Shown piece by piece: positions 9,975 through 17,713 of a DNA stretch of 64,000 nucleotides; position 1 is the stretch's first letter; each line of letters begins with the position of its first letter. The notes under the pieces were generated by a model. That model searched no databases, had not been told where the DNA came from, and saw nothing but the letters and a program-made list of their open reading frames with translations. The DNA comes from Vibrio sp. UBA2441. GTDB taxonomy: Bacteria; Pseudomonadota; Gammaproteobacteria; Enterobacterales; Vibrionaceae. The stretch lies in the NCBI GenBank assembly GCA_002342685.1, contig DDQN01000023.1, positions 79,718 to 143,717 of the forward strand. The letters run 5' to 3'. A program made the translations under genes and the position numbers.

Positions 9975-10658
9975 ATGACGCTAATAGTATGGCAGGAAAA
10001 TCGACTTTGGTATAAGGACGCTGTATACCAGAAGTGGGGGCTCTCTCATGCTCACCGCATGGTCGTCATAAAATTAGCAGACGGGTCACTTCTCATACAC
10101 GACCCAATAGAATTAACCCCACAATTACAACAAGACCTACGCGAGTTGGGAGAAATCCGTTGTATCGTCACCGCTTCCCCTAGTTACCACCAATATCTAT
10201 CTGAATGGTGGCTTGCTTATCCCCTAGCTCAATTTTTCGCAACACCAACACTTATTCAAAAACGAACCGATCTGAATTTTGATGCTGCGCTTTCCAATCA
10301 AACGCCAGATGCATGGAAAGGTGACTTGTATCAAGCCGCCATTTTGGGATCTAATCGTCCCCGAAAAATTGTATTTTGCGATCCTAAAAGTAAAACACTA
10401 CTTTTGAGTGACCATCTACTCGCCGCACAAGCTCACCTTCCTATTGGACAAAAACTTTTGGTCTGGGCGCAAGGTATTAACCAAGAATTAAGGCTACCGT
10501 ATGCTGAAAAACGTGATATAAAAAATATGCCACAGCTACGAGCTTCCATTCAGGAAATAATGACATGGCCATTTGACCGAATCATTTCAACCAATGGTTT
10601 ACTCATAGAGACTCAGGCTAAGTCACATTTTTATCAGGCGTTTTGGTGGGCATTTTAG
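9975..10658 (+). CDS. DUF4336 domain protein
   Basis: A 227-residue protein of the DUF4336 family, which has a metallo-beta-lactamase-like fold; its reaction is not established. Family-like features are the LADGSLLIHDPIELTP start of the fold, CIVTASPSYHQYLSEWWLAY, PTLIQKRTDLNF, and the pair of conserved positions around LLLSDHLL. The classic HxHxDH metal motif of metallo-beta-lactamases is absent. The ATG at 9975 has an AAGGAA ribosome site eight bases upstream. It is a single gene between malT's terminator and the convergent Qrr RNA gene, whose 3' end lies only about 6 bases past this stop codon, so the Qrr hairpin may also end this transcript. No function is claimed. Confidence 0.8.
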   Translation: MTLIVWQENRLWYKDAVYQKWGLSHAHRMVVIKLADGSLLIHDPIELTPQLQQDLRELGEIRCIVTASPSYHQYLSEWWLAYPLAQFFATPTLIQKRTDLNFDAALSNQTPDAWKGDLYQAAILGSNRPRKIVFCDPKSKTLLLSDHLLAAQAHLPIGQKLLVWAQGINQELRLPYAEKRDIKNMPQLRASIQEIMTWPFDRIISTNGLLIETQAKSHFYQAFWWAF

Positions 10659-10663
10659 AAAAG

Positions 10664-10772
10664 AAAAAAAAGCCAACCGCAATGCTTGCGATTGGCTTAT
10701 AGATAGTGTGAACAATTAGTATTCACTAACAACGTCAGTTGGCTAGGTGACCCTCGGCTTTAAGAAGGGTCA
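10664..10772 (-). ncRNA. qrr: Qrr quorum-sensing small RNA
   Basis: A Hfq-dependent trans-acting RNA of the Vibrio Qrr family, which at low cell density pairs with luxR/hapR, aphA and other messages. On the minus strand the predicted +1 at 10772 begins TGACCCTTCTTAAAG and forms a first hairpin closed by GAGGGTCA. The near-invariant pairing core CTAGCCAACTGACGTTGTTA follows (10727-10746; flanked by CAC and GTGAA). A 3' intrinsic terminator (stem agccaaccgcaa / ttgcgattggct, 10671-10697) ends in a U run at 10664-10670. Length is about 109 nt, as in other Qrr RNAs. A sigma-54 promoter and LuxO-like sites sit upstream. Vibrios carry one to five copies; which numbered copy this is cannot be decided from the window. 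Confidence 0.95.
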
Positions 10773-10783
10773 ATAGTATTAAA

Positions 10784-10798
10784 GCACATTATGTGCCA
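10784..10798 (-). promoter_or_regulatory. Sigma-54 promoter of the Qrr RNA
   Basis: On the minus strand TGGCACATAATGTGC gives the -24 GG and -12 GC separated by exactly ten bases. The predicted transcription start 12 bases on is 10772, which is the first base of the conserved Qrr 5' sequence, so the two predictions support each other. Confidence 0.9.
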
Positions 10799-10871
10799 AC
10801 TTTAAACTACGTAATACTACTTAATTTTCAGCGCAATAATGACGAAAAAAGCAGCAATAGTATCGATTACT

Positions 10872-10898
10872 TTGCAAATTGCGAATTGCAAATTGCAA
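10872..10898 (-). promoter_or_regulatory. Tandem LuxO binding sites
   Basis: Two adjacent copies of the LuxO site TTGCA-W3-TGCAA are present: a perfect palindrome ttgcaaattgcaa at 10886-10898 and a one-mismatch copy ttgcaaattgcga at 10872-10884. They lie 100-126 bases upstream of the predicted Qrr start, a normal enhancer distance for a sigma-54 activator. Phospho-LuxO is the expected regulator by analogy with other vibrios. Confidence 0.88.
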
Positions 10899-11029
10899 AA
10901 ATACGCAAAATGCTATGAACTTAATTGCACGGCATGCCCTTTACTACTGATGAAGAATTACGTTTTTCATATTTTTTTGAAGTGAATTTTGTATAATCCA
11001 AGCACTTTTATTTTGGAATCCATGTATTA

Positions 11030-11947
11030 ATGAAATATTTAACCACTTTTCTTAAAGGTATGGCGATGGGAGCGGCAGATGTTGTTCCTGGCGTTTCGGG
11101 CGGCACCATAGCCTTCATTACCGGTATTTACGATACTCTGTTGGAAAGTATTCGTAGGATTAATCCAAAGCTTATCGGCATACTAAGACAGCAAGGTGTT
11201 AAAGCCGCTTTCAATCATATTAATGGGTTCTTTCTCATCAGCCTGTTTGGCGGGGTCATTACCAGTATCCTCACCTTAGCTAAGCTCATCTCATGGCTGC
11301 TTGTCACCCACCCTATACCTCTATGGTCGTTCTTTTTTGGCTTAATACTGGTGTCGGTTTACCACATCCTAAAACAGGTGGAACATAAGGATATCATTAG
11401 GGCGGTCTTCACTGTTCTAGGTATTGGGTTCGCCTACACCATTACGGTTTTAAACCCGCTAGAAATGGACCCGACCAACATAAACATCGTTTTAGCTGGT
11501 GCCATCGCAATATGCGCAATGATACTTCCAGGCATATCAGGCAGCTTTATCTTATTATTGCTTGGCATGTATACACCTATTTTAGCCGCAGCCAAATCAA
11601 TGCAGATAGATATACTATTGTTATTTGTTGCAGGATGCGTGATAGGGCTATTAACTTTCTCTCATTTACTTTCCTGGCTATTACGCTCTCACAGAGACTC
11701 AACCCTCATGTTCCTGACCGGGCTCATGATAGGAACACTGCCAAAAATATGGCCATGGAAAGAGACTATCAGTTGGAGAACTAACTCTCATGGCGAGCAA
11801 GTGCCCTTGGTGCAACAGAACCTGTCACCGTTCGAATTTGAAAACATCACTTCAATGCCTCATCAATTAATTTTAGCGATTGCAATGATGTTAACGGGTA
11901 TCGGATTAGTGCTGTTATTAGAGAAATTTGGCGAGAACAACGACTAA
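11030..11947 (+). CDS. DUF368 undecaprenyl-phosphate translocase (PopT-type)
   Basis: A 305-residue polytopic inner-membrane protein of family DUF368, shown in V. cholerae and Staphylococcus work to return the lipid carrier C55-P to the cytoplasmic face for peptidoglycan synthesis. The defining motif GAADVVPGVSGGTIAFITG is at residues ~13-32, and a second internal copy AICAMILPGISGSFILLLLG is near 160-180, as expected for an inverted-repeat transporter; about eight hydrophobic segments are visible. The ATG at 11030 follows a TATAAT-like box at 10992. It stands alone, upstream of a terminator at 11957. In V. cholerae a homolog on chromosome 2 matters in alkaline, sodium-rich medium; the same role here is inferred. 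Confidence 0.88.
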   Translation: MKYLTTFLKGMAMGAADVVPGVSGGTIAFITGIYDTLLESIRRINPKLIGILRQQGVKAAFNHINGFFLISLFGGVITSILTLAKLISWLLVTHPIPLWSFFFGLILVSVYHILKQVEHKDIIRAVFTVLGIGFAYTITVLNPLEMDPTNINIVLAGAIAICAMILPGISGSFILLLLGMYTPILAAAKSMQIDILLLFVAGCVIGLLTFSHLLSWLLRSHRDSTLMFLTGLMIGTLPKIWPWKETISWRTNSHGEQVPLVQQNLSPFEFENITSMPHQLILAIAMMLTGIGLVLLLEKFGENND

Positions 11948-11956
11948 TTCACATTT

Positions 11957-11983
11957 AAAAGGCGCTAATTGGGCCTTTTTTTT
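11957..11983 (+). terminator. Intrinsic terminator after the DUF368 gene
   Basis: Stem aaaaggc / gcctttt with a loop of about nine bases followed by an eight-T run, 10 bases past the stop codon. Confidence 0.7.
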
Positions 11984-12070
11984 GTAATGTTTCACAACTC
12001 GGCCATTTTGTAACATCAGAATATTAAAACCGTGTTAGCCTCTTAACTTATTGATAATGTTTAATCTGCT

Positions 12071-12493
12071 ATGAAATTTCTCAAAATACTCGGGTTGTTT
12101 TGTGCCATTGCACTTGGATTCTTCGCCGAAAACATCATTGGTTACTTTGATCAAGATACAAAACGATTAGATGAAAAGTATTGTTTGCTCTCGACGAATG
12201 AATGTGTTCAGGATCAAATCTCGATGGTGCTAGAACATGATGTAGCAAAACCACTATTCCCAAGCATAATTACCGTCCACTGGCCAAAAACAAACAGTGA
12301 TCAATTAACGCTTTCTCTGAAAGGGTTAGAAATGGATATGGGTGTAAACAGGTTCCAGTTGCAAAAACAAGCCGATGGTTCTTTCATTGGTTCTGTGCAA
12401 CTTCCAATTTGTGTACAGGATCAGATGACTTGGTTTGGTACCTTGTCTGACGGGAATAATGAAGTTTACCCAGCAATCAGGATAGAAAGATGA
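12071..12493 (+). CDS. Small membrane-anchored protein, FixH/YtkA-like
   Basis: A 140-residue protein with one N-terminal hydrophobic segment (LKILGLFCAIALGFFAENI) and a periplasmic remainder. The pattern GLEMDMGVNRFQLQ, then GSFIGSVQLPICVQDQMTWF, resembles the small beta-sandwich FixH/YtkA-like domains found with copper and cytochrome-oxidase assembly genes; the methionines and the two cysteines near the C-terminal half could bear on metal handling. It overlaps the SCO1 gene by four bases (ATGA), so the two are translationally coupled. The FixH-like label is a tentative pattern match; the operon link to SCO1 and PCu(A)C is firm. Confidence 0.65.
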   Translation: MKFLKILGLFCAIALGFFAENIIGYFDQDTKRLDEKYCLLSTNECVQDQISMVLEHDVAKPLFPSIITVHWPKTNSDQLTLSLKGLEMDMGVNRFQLQKQADGSFIGSVQLPICVQDQMTWFGTLSDGNNEVYPAIRIER

Positions 12494-13107
12494 GTAAAAA
12501 TTGGTCTCTCGCGATAGTTGTCGCTTTTGTACTAGGTTACAGCCTAAAAGTTTATATGGATAATCAGGCTGAAGTAAAAGCAGAAAACCAACGTGCCGAT
12601 GCTGAACTGATCGCTAAAGATCCCATTTTTAGTGGCAAAGAAAATCAAGACGTTCATATCTTCGATTCATCCGATTCGAGAATACGAGTTATCTATTTCG
12701 GTTATACACGTTGTGCTGACGTGTGCCCAACCTCTCTAGCCATGCTTTCGGGTGCATTAACTCAATTTAATGAGAAAGAGCTATCTCAATTAAGGCCACT
12801 GTTTATTTCCATTGACCCTGAAAGAGATAAGCCTGCTGCTGCCCATGAATATGCTCAGTATTTTCATGAAACCATTGAAGGGCTTTCAGCCCCACTCGAC
12901 ATAACAAAAGCAGTCGCGGATCGCTACGGTGTTATTTTCAGAAAAACCACGCTTGAAGATTCTGCTATAGGTTATGTGGTCGATCACAGTTCTTACTTCT
13001 ATTTTCTTCAGCCTGATGGAAGCCTAATTACAAAAGTGCCTCACACCCTGGACCCAGCTCCAATTGTTGAGGCCATAAAAACGGTTTTAAACACCCCTAA
13101 AGAGTGA
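12490..13107 (+). CDS. SCO1/SenC/PrrC-family copper chaperone
   Basis: A 205-residue membrane-anchored thioredoxin-fold protein that delivers copper to the CuA centre of cytochrome oxidase or handles thiol redox in the periplasm. An N-terminal anchor (residues ~5-20) is followed by the metal-binding motif YTRCADVCPTS (CxxxC) and the distant histidine in VVDHSSYFYFLQPDG, both characteristic of the family, plus FISIDPERDKP. The start ATG overlaps the upstream stop. It is the middle gene of a three-gene copper cluster. No cytochrome oxidase gene is within the window. Confidence 0.92.
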   Translation: MSKNWSLAIVVAFVLGYSLKVYMDNQAEVKAENQRADAELIAKDPIFSGKENQDVHIFDSSDSRIRVIYFGYTRCADVCPTSLAMLSGALTQFNEKELSQLRPLFISIDPERDKPAAAHEYAQYFHETIEGLSAPLDITKAVADRYGVIFRKTTLEDSAIGYVVDHSSYFYFLQPDGSLITKVPHTLDPAPIVEAIKTVLNTPKE

Positions 13108-13139
13108 GCAATAAGCCCACCAACTCAAAAGGAAAAACG

Positions 13140-13589
13140 ATGAAACGTCTATTTTTATTAATGACTCTAGCCCTATCCAATACGTTTGCTTTCGCTAGTA
13201 GCGACCTGATGATCCACGAACCTTATGCGCGTGCTACGCCACCCAACGCACCAGCCAGCGCCGTTTTTGTGTCTTTGATGAACCATAGCAAGACTGACAG
13301 AACACTTGTTTCTGCCTCTACAGCGGCCTCTGGCAAGGTTGAATTGCACGACCATATTAAAGAAGGCGACGTGATGAAAATGCGTCAGGTTGAGAGCATC
13401 CATATTCCGGCCAATACCACGGTAGAGCTAAAACCCGGCAGCTTGCACATCATGATGTTTGACCTTAAAAAAGAGTTCAAAGAAGGTGGTGAAATTGAAG
13501 TTGAGCTTACTTTTGCCAATGGTGAAAAACAAACCTTCAAAGCACCGATCAAAAAAGTCATGTCTGGCATGATGAAAATGAAACACTAA
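13140..13589 (+). CDS. Periplasmic copper chaperone, PCu(A)C family
   Basis: A 149-residue secreted protein that binds Cu(I) and, with SCO1, metallates cytochrome oxidase. A signal peptide (MKRLFLLMTLALSNTFAFAS) is cut near residue 20. The copper ligands follow the family pattern: ELHDHIKEGDVMKMRQVE and, about twenty residues later, PGSLHIMMFDL. The ATG at 13140 is preferred over an upstream GTG at 13104 because it carries AAAGGAAAAACG and makes a proper signal peptide. A methionine-rich tail (SGMMKMKH) may add copper-binding. It is last of the cluster 12071-13589; an A-rich/T-rich imperfect hairpin at 13621-13652 probably ends the transcript. Confidence 0.92.
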   Translation: MKRLFLLMTLALSNTFAFASSDLMIHEPYARATPPNAPASAVFVSLMNHSKTDRTLVSASTAASGKVELHDHIKEGDVMKMRQVESIHIPANTTVELKPGSLHIMMFDLKKEFKEGGEIEVELTFANGEKQTFKAPIKKVMSGMMKMKH

Positions 13590-13718
13590 GTAGAAATACA
13601 TTTTCTAACTCAGTTTTGACAAAAAAGAGGTTCCTGATGGCGCCTTTTTTTTGTTATTCTTAATATTCGTAACACACGTTACTTAACGAAAACCTAAGAA
13701 ATATTATTGGAGGACAAC

Positions 13719-13760
13719 ATGATTGTATTCACTACCCACCCGGTAACAGCCAGAACTTAA
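13719..13760 (+). CDS. 13-residue leader peptide upstream of rsgA paralog
   Basis: A tiny ORF, MIVFTTHPVTART, has a consensus GGAGG ribosome site at 13709-13713 with a five-base spacer, much stronger than that of rsgA itself. It ends 121 bases before the rsgA start. Its codons 7-10 contain CCCGGTAA (13739-13746), which can pair with TTACCGGG at 13810-13817; a second near-copy CCCGGTGA (13794-13801) can pair with the same target. This is the layout of a translation-sensing leader, but no U-run terminator is seen, so the mechanism is open. It is called from the sequence alone. Confidence 0.45.
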   Translation: MIVFTTHPVTART

Positions 13761-13793
13761 GAAGCTAAACGACGCTTTAACCCTCTCCTGTTG

Positions 13794-13817
13794 CCCGGTG
13801 ATCATCAAATTACCGGG
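13794..13817 (+). promoter_or_regulatory. Alternative RNA hairpin in the rsgA leader
   Basis: Segments 13794-13801 and 13810-13817 form a 7-8 bp stem with an eight-base loop; the same 3' segment can instead pair with 13739-13746 inside the leader peptide codons. The two structures are mutually exclusive. Confidence 0.45.
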
Positions 13818-13881
13818 GCTTATCCGCACCACACCAGCCCCTGAATATCTACTTTCGGCGAATTTCGCTTGGGGTTTAAAA

Positions 13882-14928
13882 ATGAACAACCATTTATCTT
13901 TGTCACAATTAGGCTGGCAATCATACTTTCAACAACAGCTTACATTAGAAGATTATCAATCGAGCATTATTGCTCGTGTATCCGCACACCACCGTTCTGG
14001 ATATCAACTATTAACCGAATCTGGAGAGATCACGCTAAACCAGCACCATGACCTACCTGCTATGACAGTCGGTGACTGGCTAATACTGGATGAAAATGGT
14101 CACTTTCAAAGGTTACTGGAGCGAAGTTCGCTATTCCAGCGTAAGGCATCAGGCACTAAGGCTTATCACCAGCTTATTGCTGCCAATATTGATACCTTAT
14201 TTATTGTTTGCTCGTTAAACGACGATTTTAACTTAAGCCGAATCGAGCGCTACCTTGCACTAACCAATGAAGCGAACGTTCAGCCAGTTATTATATTAAC
14301 CAAAGCTGATCTTTGTCTGGAAGCTGATTTATTAAAAGCACAGGTTCAGAATCTCGACTCTATGCTGATAATAGAAACGGTTAACGCCCTAGACAGCGAA
14401 AGCATCAAGCCCCTATTACATTGGTGTAAACAAGGCAAAACAGTGGCATTTATGGGCTCATCTGGCGTAGGGAAATCAACCTTAGTCAATACTTTGATGC
14501 AGACAGAAGCTCAAAAAACTGGCGGTATCAGAGAGGATGATAGTAAAGGGCGACACACAACCACATCAAGAACACTGCATACGATGCCAAATGGTGGCCT
14601 GCTGCTCGATACTCCCGGCATGCGAGAGCTGCAACTGGCGGATTGCGAAACCGGTGTCAGCGAAACCTTTTCCGATGTTGAAGAAATAGCACAGCAGTGT
14701 CGATTTTCTAATTGCCAACATCAATCGGAACCGGGTTGTGCTATTCAGAAAGCGCTTGGCGATGGGTCGCTTGATGAACGCCGCGTAGGAAACTATTTTA
14801 AACTGCTCAGAGAACAGGCCAGAAATAGCGCAACCCTTGCTCAGAAAAGGGCTAACGATAAACAGTTAGGCAAATTTTATCGTTCAGTACAGAGTGAAAA
14901 CCGCATAAGAAAAACGGGTCGCAACTAA
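13882..14928 (+). CDS. rsgA: Ribosome small-subunit-dependent GTPase A (RsgA/YjeQ) paralog
   Basis: A 348-residue circularly permuted GTPase that acts late in 30S assembly. Order: N-terminal OB-fold (~1-100), permuted G domain with NKAD-type motif here as ILTKADLC, then the P-loop FMGSSGVGKSTLVNTL, then G3 LDTPGMREL; the C-terminal zinc finger has CRFSNCQHQSEPGC. Length fits E. coli RsgA (350). I choose ATG 13882 because the protein then begins at the family's usual N-terminus (MNNHLSLSQLGW) after a GGGG ribosome site; an in-frame GTG at 13798 has none. Vibrios usually have another rsgA on chromosome 1, so this is probably a second copy. A leader peptide and hairpin region precede it. Confidence 0.9.
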   Translation: MNNHLSLSQLGWQSYFQQQLTLEDYQSSIIARVSAHHRSGYQLLTESGEITLNQHHDLPAMTVGDWLILDENGHFQRLLERSSLFQRKASGTKAYHQLIAANIDTLFIVCSLNDDFNLSRIERYLALTNEANVQPVIILTKADLCLEADLLKAQVQNLDSMLIIETVNALDSESIKPLLHWCKQGKTVAFMGSSGVGKSTLVNTLMQTEAQKTGGIREDDSKGRHTTTSRTLHTMPNGGLLLDTPGMRELQLADCETGVSETFSDVEEIAQQCRFSNCQHQSEPGCAIQKALGDGSLDERRVGNYFKLLREQARNSATLAQKRANDKQLGKFYRSVQSENRIRKTGRN

Positions 14929-15105
14929 AATAAAGGAACAATAGTGGGAGTACGCACATGCTCCCACGCAACAGATTTACTATTGCCAGTTAACAACAAA
15001 TCAACACATATCTCTATATTTCACAACGAGCCTCACTTTATTGATTAAAATTTAACTTAATCCTAGACAGATTCTCTACTTTGCTTAAGATATGCCTCTC
15101 AGTGT

Positions 15106-15124
15106 GACTTTTTACTAAAAAGTC
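15106..15124 (+). promoter_or_regulatory. Hairpin in sstT 5' leader
   Basis: An 8-bp perfect stem (gactttttactaaaaagtc) lies 42 bases before the sstT start in the 237-base gap after rsgA. No U run follows on the plus strand. The rest of the gap is A+T rich with nothing recognisable. Confidence 0.3.
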
Positions 15125-15165
15125 GCCGAGATAAAATTAAAATATATTAATTAGGTAGTAATCTC

Positions 15166-16380
15166 ATGCAAAACAACAACACACTTATTGCAAGAATTGC
15201 CAAAGGCAACCTTGTTTTACAGATATTCGTAGGTATTGTACTCGGTGTAGTACTTGCGACTATTTCGCCTGAAAGTGCAAAAGATGCCGGTTTGGTTGGT
15301 AGTCTATTTGTAGGTGCTTTAAAAGCTGTCGCTCCAATTTTAGTATTCATTTTAGTCGCAGCTTCTATCGCAAATCAGAAAAAAGGGCAGCATACTCATA
15401 TGCGTCCTATCATCATTCTATATCTTATTGGTACCTTCTCTGCCGCGCTGACAGCCGTTCTGTTAAGCTTCGCATTCCCAGTGACATTAACACTGGTTGC
15501 AGGTGCTGAAGGAACATCACCACCGCAAGGTATTGGTGAAGTTCTGCATACTCTTTTATTTAAATTAGTTGATAACCCAATCAACGCGCTTAAAGAAGCT
15601 AACTATATCGGTATTCTGGTATGGGCTGTTGGTCTTGGTTTGGCACTACACCACGCTTCAGCAACCACTAAAGCCGTATTTGAAGATTTAAGCCACGGCG
15701 TGACTCAAATTGTTCGCTTTATTATTCGCCTTGCACCACTGGGTATTTTCGGTCTTGTTGCTTCTACGTTTGCAACAACTGGTTTTGCAGCCCTTGCAGG
15801 CTACGCGAAACTTCTTGCCGTTCTATTAAGTGCCATGTTTATCATTGCACTTGTTGTGAACCCAATTATTGTTTACGTTAAAACAAAACAAAACCCATAT
15901 CCGCTAGTACTTCAGTGCCTGCGTGAAAGTGGTGTAACTGCGTTCTTCACTCGTTCAAGTGCTGCGAACATTCCAGTAAACATGACACTGTGTGAAAAGC
16001 TTAAGCTTGATGAAGATACTTACTCTGTATCTATTCCGCTAGGTGCGACGATCAACATGGCAGGCGCAGCAATTACCATTACGGTTCTAACTCTTGCTGC
16101 AGTACATACTATGGGTATCGACGTTGACCTTCCAACAGCACTGCTTCTAAGCATTGTAGCTGCGGTATCCGCTTGTGGTGCTTCTGGTGTTGCTGGTGGT
16201 TCTCTGCTACTTATCCCTCTAGCTTGTAGCCTGTTCGGTATCTCTAACGATGTCGCTATGCAAGTTGTTGGTGTTGGCTTTATCATTGGTGTTATCCAGG
16301 ACTCTGCTGAAACGGCGCTTAACAGCTCTACAGACGTTGTATTTACGGCTGCTGTATCTAAGTCACAGCACAGTGCTTAA
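15166..16380 (+). CDS. sstT: Serine/threonine:Na+ symporter SstT
   Basis: A 404-residue inner-membrane protein of the dicarboxylate/amino acid:cation symporter family that imports serine and threonine with sodium. Family marks: about eight hydrophobic segments plus two re-entrant loops, the serine-rich FFTRSSAANIPVNM loop, the SIPLGATINMAGAAITITVL motif and GVIQDSAETALNSSTDV near the end, which is the SstT form rather than the GltP/DctA form. The length matches SstT (about 404-414). Codon use is strongly biased compared with neighbours, which suggests high expression. It ends in a clear terminator at 16401. A second member of the same superfamily is at 59682. Confidence 0.95.
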   Translation: MQNNNTLIARIAKGNLVLQIFVGIVLGVVLATISPESAKDAGLVGSLFVGALKAVAPILVFILVAASIANQKKGQHTHMRPIIILYLIGTFSAALTAVLLSFAFPVTLTLVAGAEGTSPPQGIGEVLHTLLFKLVDNPINALKEANYIGILVWAVGLGLALHHASATTKAVFEDLSHGVTQIVRFIIRLAPLGIFGLVASTFATTGFAALAGYAKLLAVLLSAMFIIALVVNPIIVYVKTKQNPYPLVLQCLRESGVTAFFTRSSAANIPVNMTLCEKLKLDEDTYSVSIPLGATINMAGAAITITVLTLAAVHTMGIDVDLPTALLLSIVAAVSACGASGVAGGSLLLIPLACSLFGISNDVAMQVVGVGFIIGVIQDSAETALNSSTDVVFTAAVSKSQHSA

Positions 16381-16400
16381 TCGCAACAAACCTTAAATAC

Positions 16401-16427
16401 AAAAGGGCTCTTATTAGAGCCCTTTTT
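16401..16427 (+). terminator. Intrinsic terminator after sstT
   Basis: Stem aaaagggctc / gagccctttt with a six-base loop and T run, 20 bases past the stop; lies between convergent sstT and the histidine kinase gene and can serve both. Confidence 0.85.
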
Positions 16428-16471
16428 CAATTCTAATACACCCTGATATTTCCTACAAAACTAACCAAGCA

Positions 16472-17713
16472 TTAGCGCATAAAGTTTAGGATCACTCGGA
16501 ACTCAGCGCCGTTATTCTGAATACTGCACTGCCAGCCCATTCGCTCACAAATACGCTGCACAATGACTAAGCCACAACCGTACCCTTCGTTGTGCATGTC
16601 GTTCTCGTCATGCCCATTGGTTATTTCCAGTGCCGTATCGTTCAGCAAAATGTCTATGTCTCCCGTGCTGTAACTAAACGCGTTTTTAATCAGATTATTA
16701 ACCACAATTGTTATAAAACTTTCCGGGGCATGGATAACGGCCTTACTGTCCACAACCAATGTATAATTCACTTCTTGTCTCTTTAACACTGGCGCTAATT
16801 TTTCCAATTGCGTCATCAAAACAAACTCAAGTTTACACTCAGAGCACTTGTCCAGATCGAAGGTCTCTTTACCAAGCATCAGAAAGGTTTCAGTGAGCAC
16901 CTGCATCTGCTCACTTTCCTGCTGTATGCGCTTTATGGCCTTTGATGCTACCGGTGGCAGGTTTTTTACTTTTTCAAGCAGATCGGCAGAGCCTCTGATA
17001 ACCATGATCGGCGTCCTGAGCTCATGAGAAGCAAACTGGCTAAAGTCCTTTTCCCTTTGAAAAAAACCGGAAATATGTGTCTTCGCATCAATAAGTGTTT
17101 GTTCAATATGACGAGTTTCCGCATAGGTAGTATCAACCTCAAACAACGGTTGGTCCGGTGGCATCTTATTGATTTTGCCCTCCAGAGAACTGAGTGGTTG
17201 CGATAGAGAACGAACCACATACACGCCATACAAAACCATTAACACCGAGATTCCTCCCCCAATAAAGAAGGAGTAATAGTGAAGTGTCGACTCATATTCG
17301 TCCAAGTAGTCATCCGCATCATCCTGAAATACAAGGTACATAAGGCCATCACCGGACGGGTGTGCTCTGACAATAAAGTGTTTATCTTCTGCACCCAGCA
17401 AGTGCTCATAAAAACCGGAGACTTGATAGGAGTGGAGCCAGTCGGGAGTGGTATGTTTACTCCAGTAGGTGGAGAACTCAGCCTTATTCGGTATGGAGGC
17501 TTGATCGCCCACTAATGTATACTCCCGCGCGTATCGGTTGGCTTCCGTATCCAGCCAATGGTGCAGGCTTATAACCTCCATCTGGTTTTCTGCTAAATAG
17601 ATAGCCGTCCAAAACAAGCTGAACATAAGCAGAACCATAATACCAAGACTGACACGAATTTTACGATAGATACTCGGATAATCTCTATGATTTGATTCGG
17701 TAACCTTTGCCAT
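16472..17713 (-). CDS. Sensor histidine kinase of a two-component system
   Basis: A 413-residue membrane kinase, partner of the overlapping response regulator. Two membrane segments (about residues 20-42 and 148-168) bracket a ~105-residue periplasmic sensor; then a HAMP-like linker, the phospho-acceptor motif FSQFASHELRTPIMVIRGSA, the N box VVNNLIKNAFSYS and a G box GYGCGLVIVQRICERMGW. The G1 (DxGxG) motif is degenerate: the stretch after EITNG reads HDENDMHNEG. Its start lies inside the regulator gene (29-base overlap), which implies translational coupling. The signal is unknown; the only neighbour that could be a target is the divergent DUF5666 lipoprotein. Confidence 0.9.
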   Translation of the reverse strand: MAKVTESNHRDYPSIYRKIRVSLGIMVLLMFSLFWTAIYLAENQMEVISLHHWLDTEANRYAREYTLVGDQASIPNKAEFSTYWSKHTTPDWLHSYQVSGFYEHLLGAEDKHFIVRAHPSGDGLMYLVFQDDADDYLDEYESTLHYYSFFIGGGISVLMVLYGVYVVRSLSQPLSSLEGKINKMPPDQPLFEVDTTYAETRHIEQTLIDAKTHISGFFQREKDFSQFASHELRTPIMVIRGSADLLEKVKNLPPVASKAIKRIQQESEQMQVLTETFLMLGKETFDLDKCSECKLEFVLMTQLEKLAPVLKRQEVNYTLVVDSKAVIHAPESFITIVVNNLIKNAFSYSTGDIDILLNDTALEITNGHDENDMHNEGYGCGLVIVQRICERMGWQCSIQNNGAEFRVILNFMR

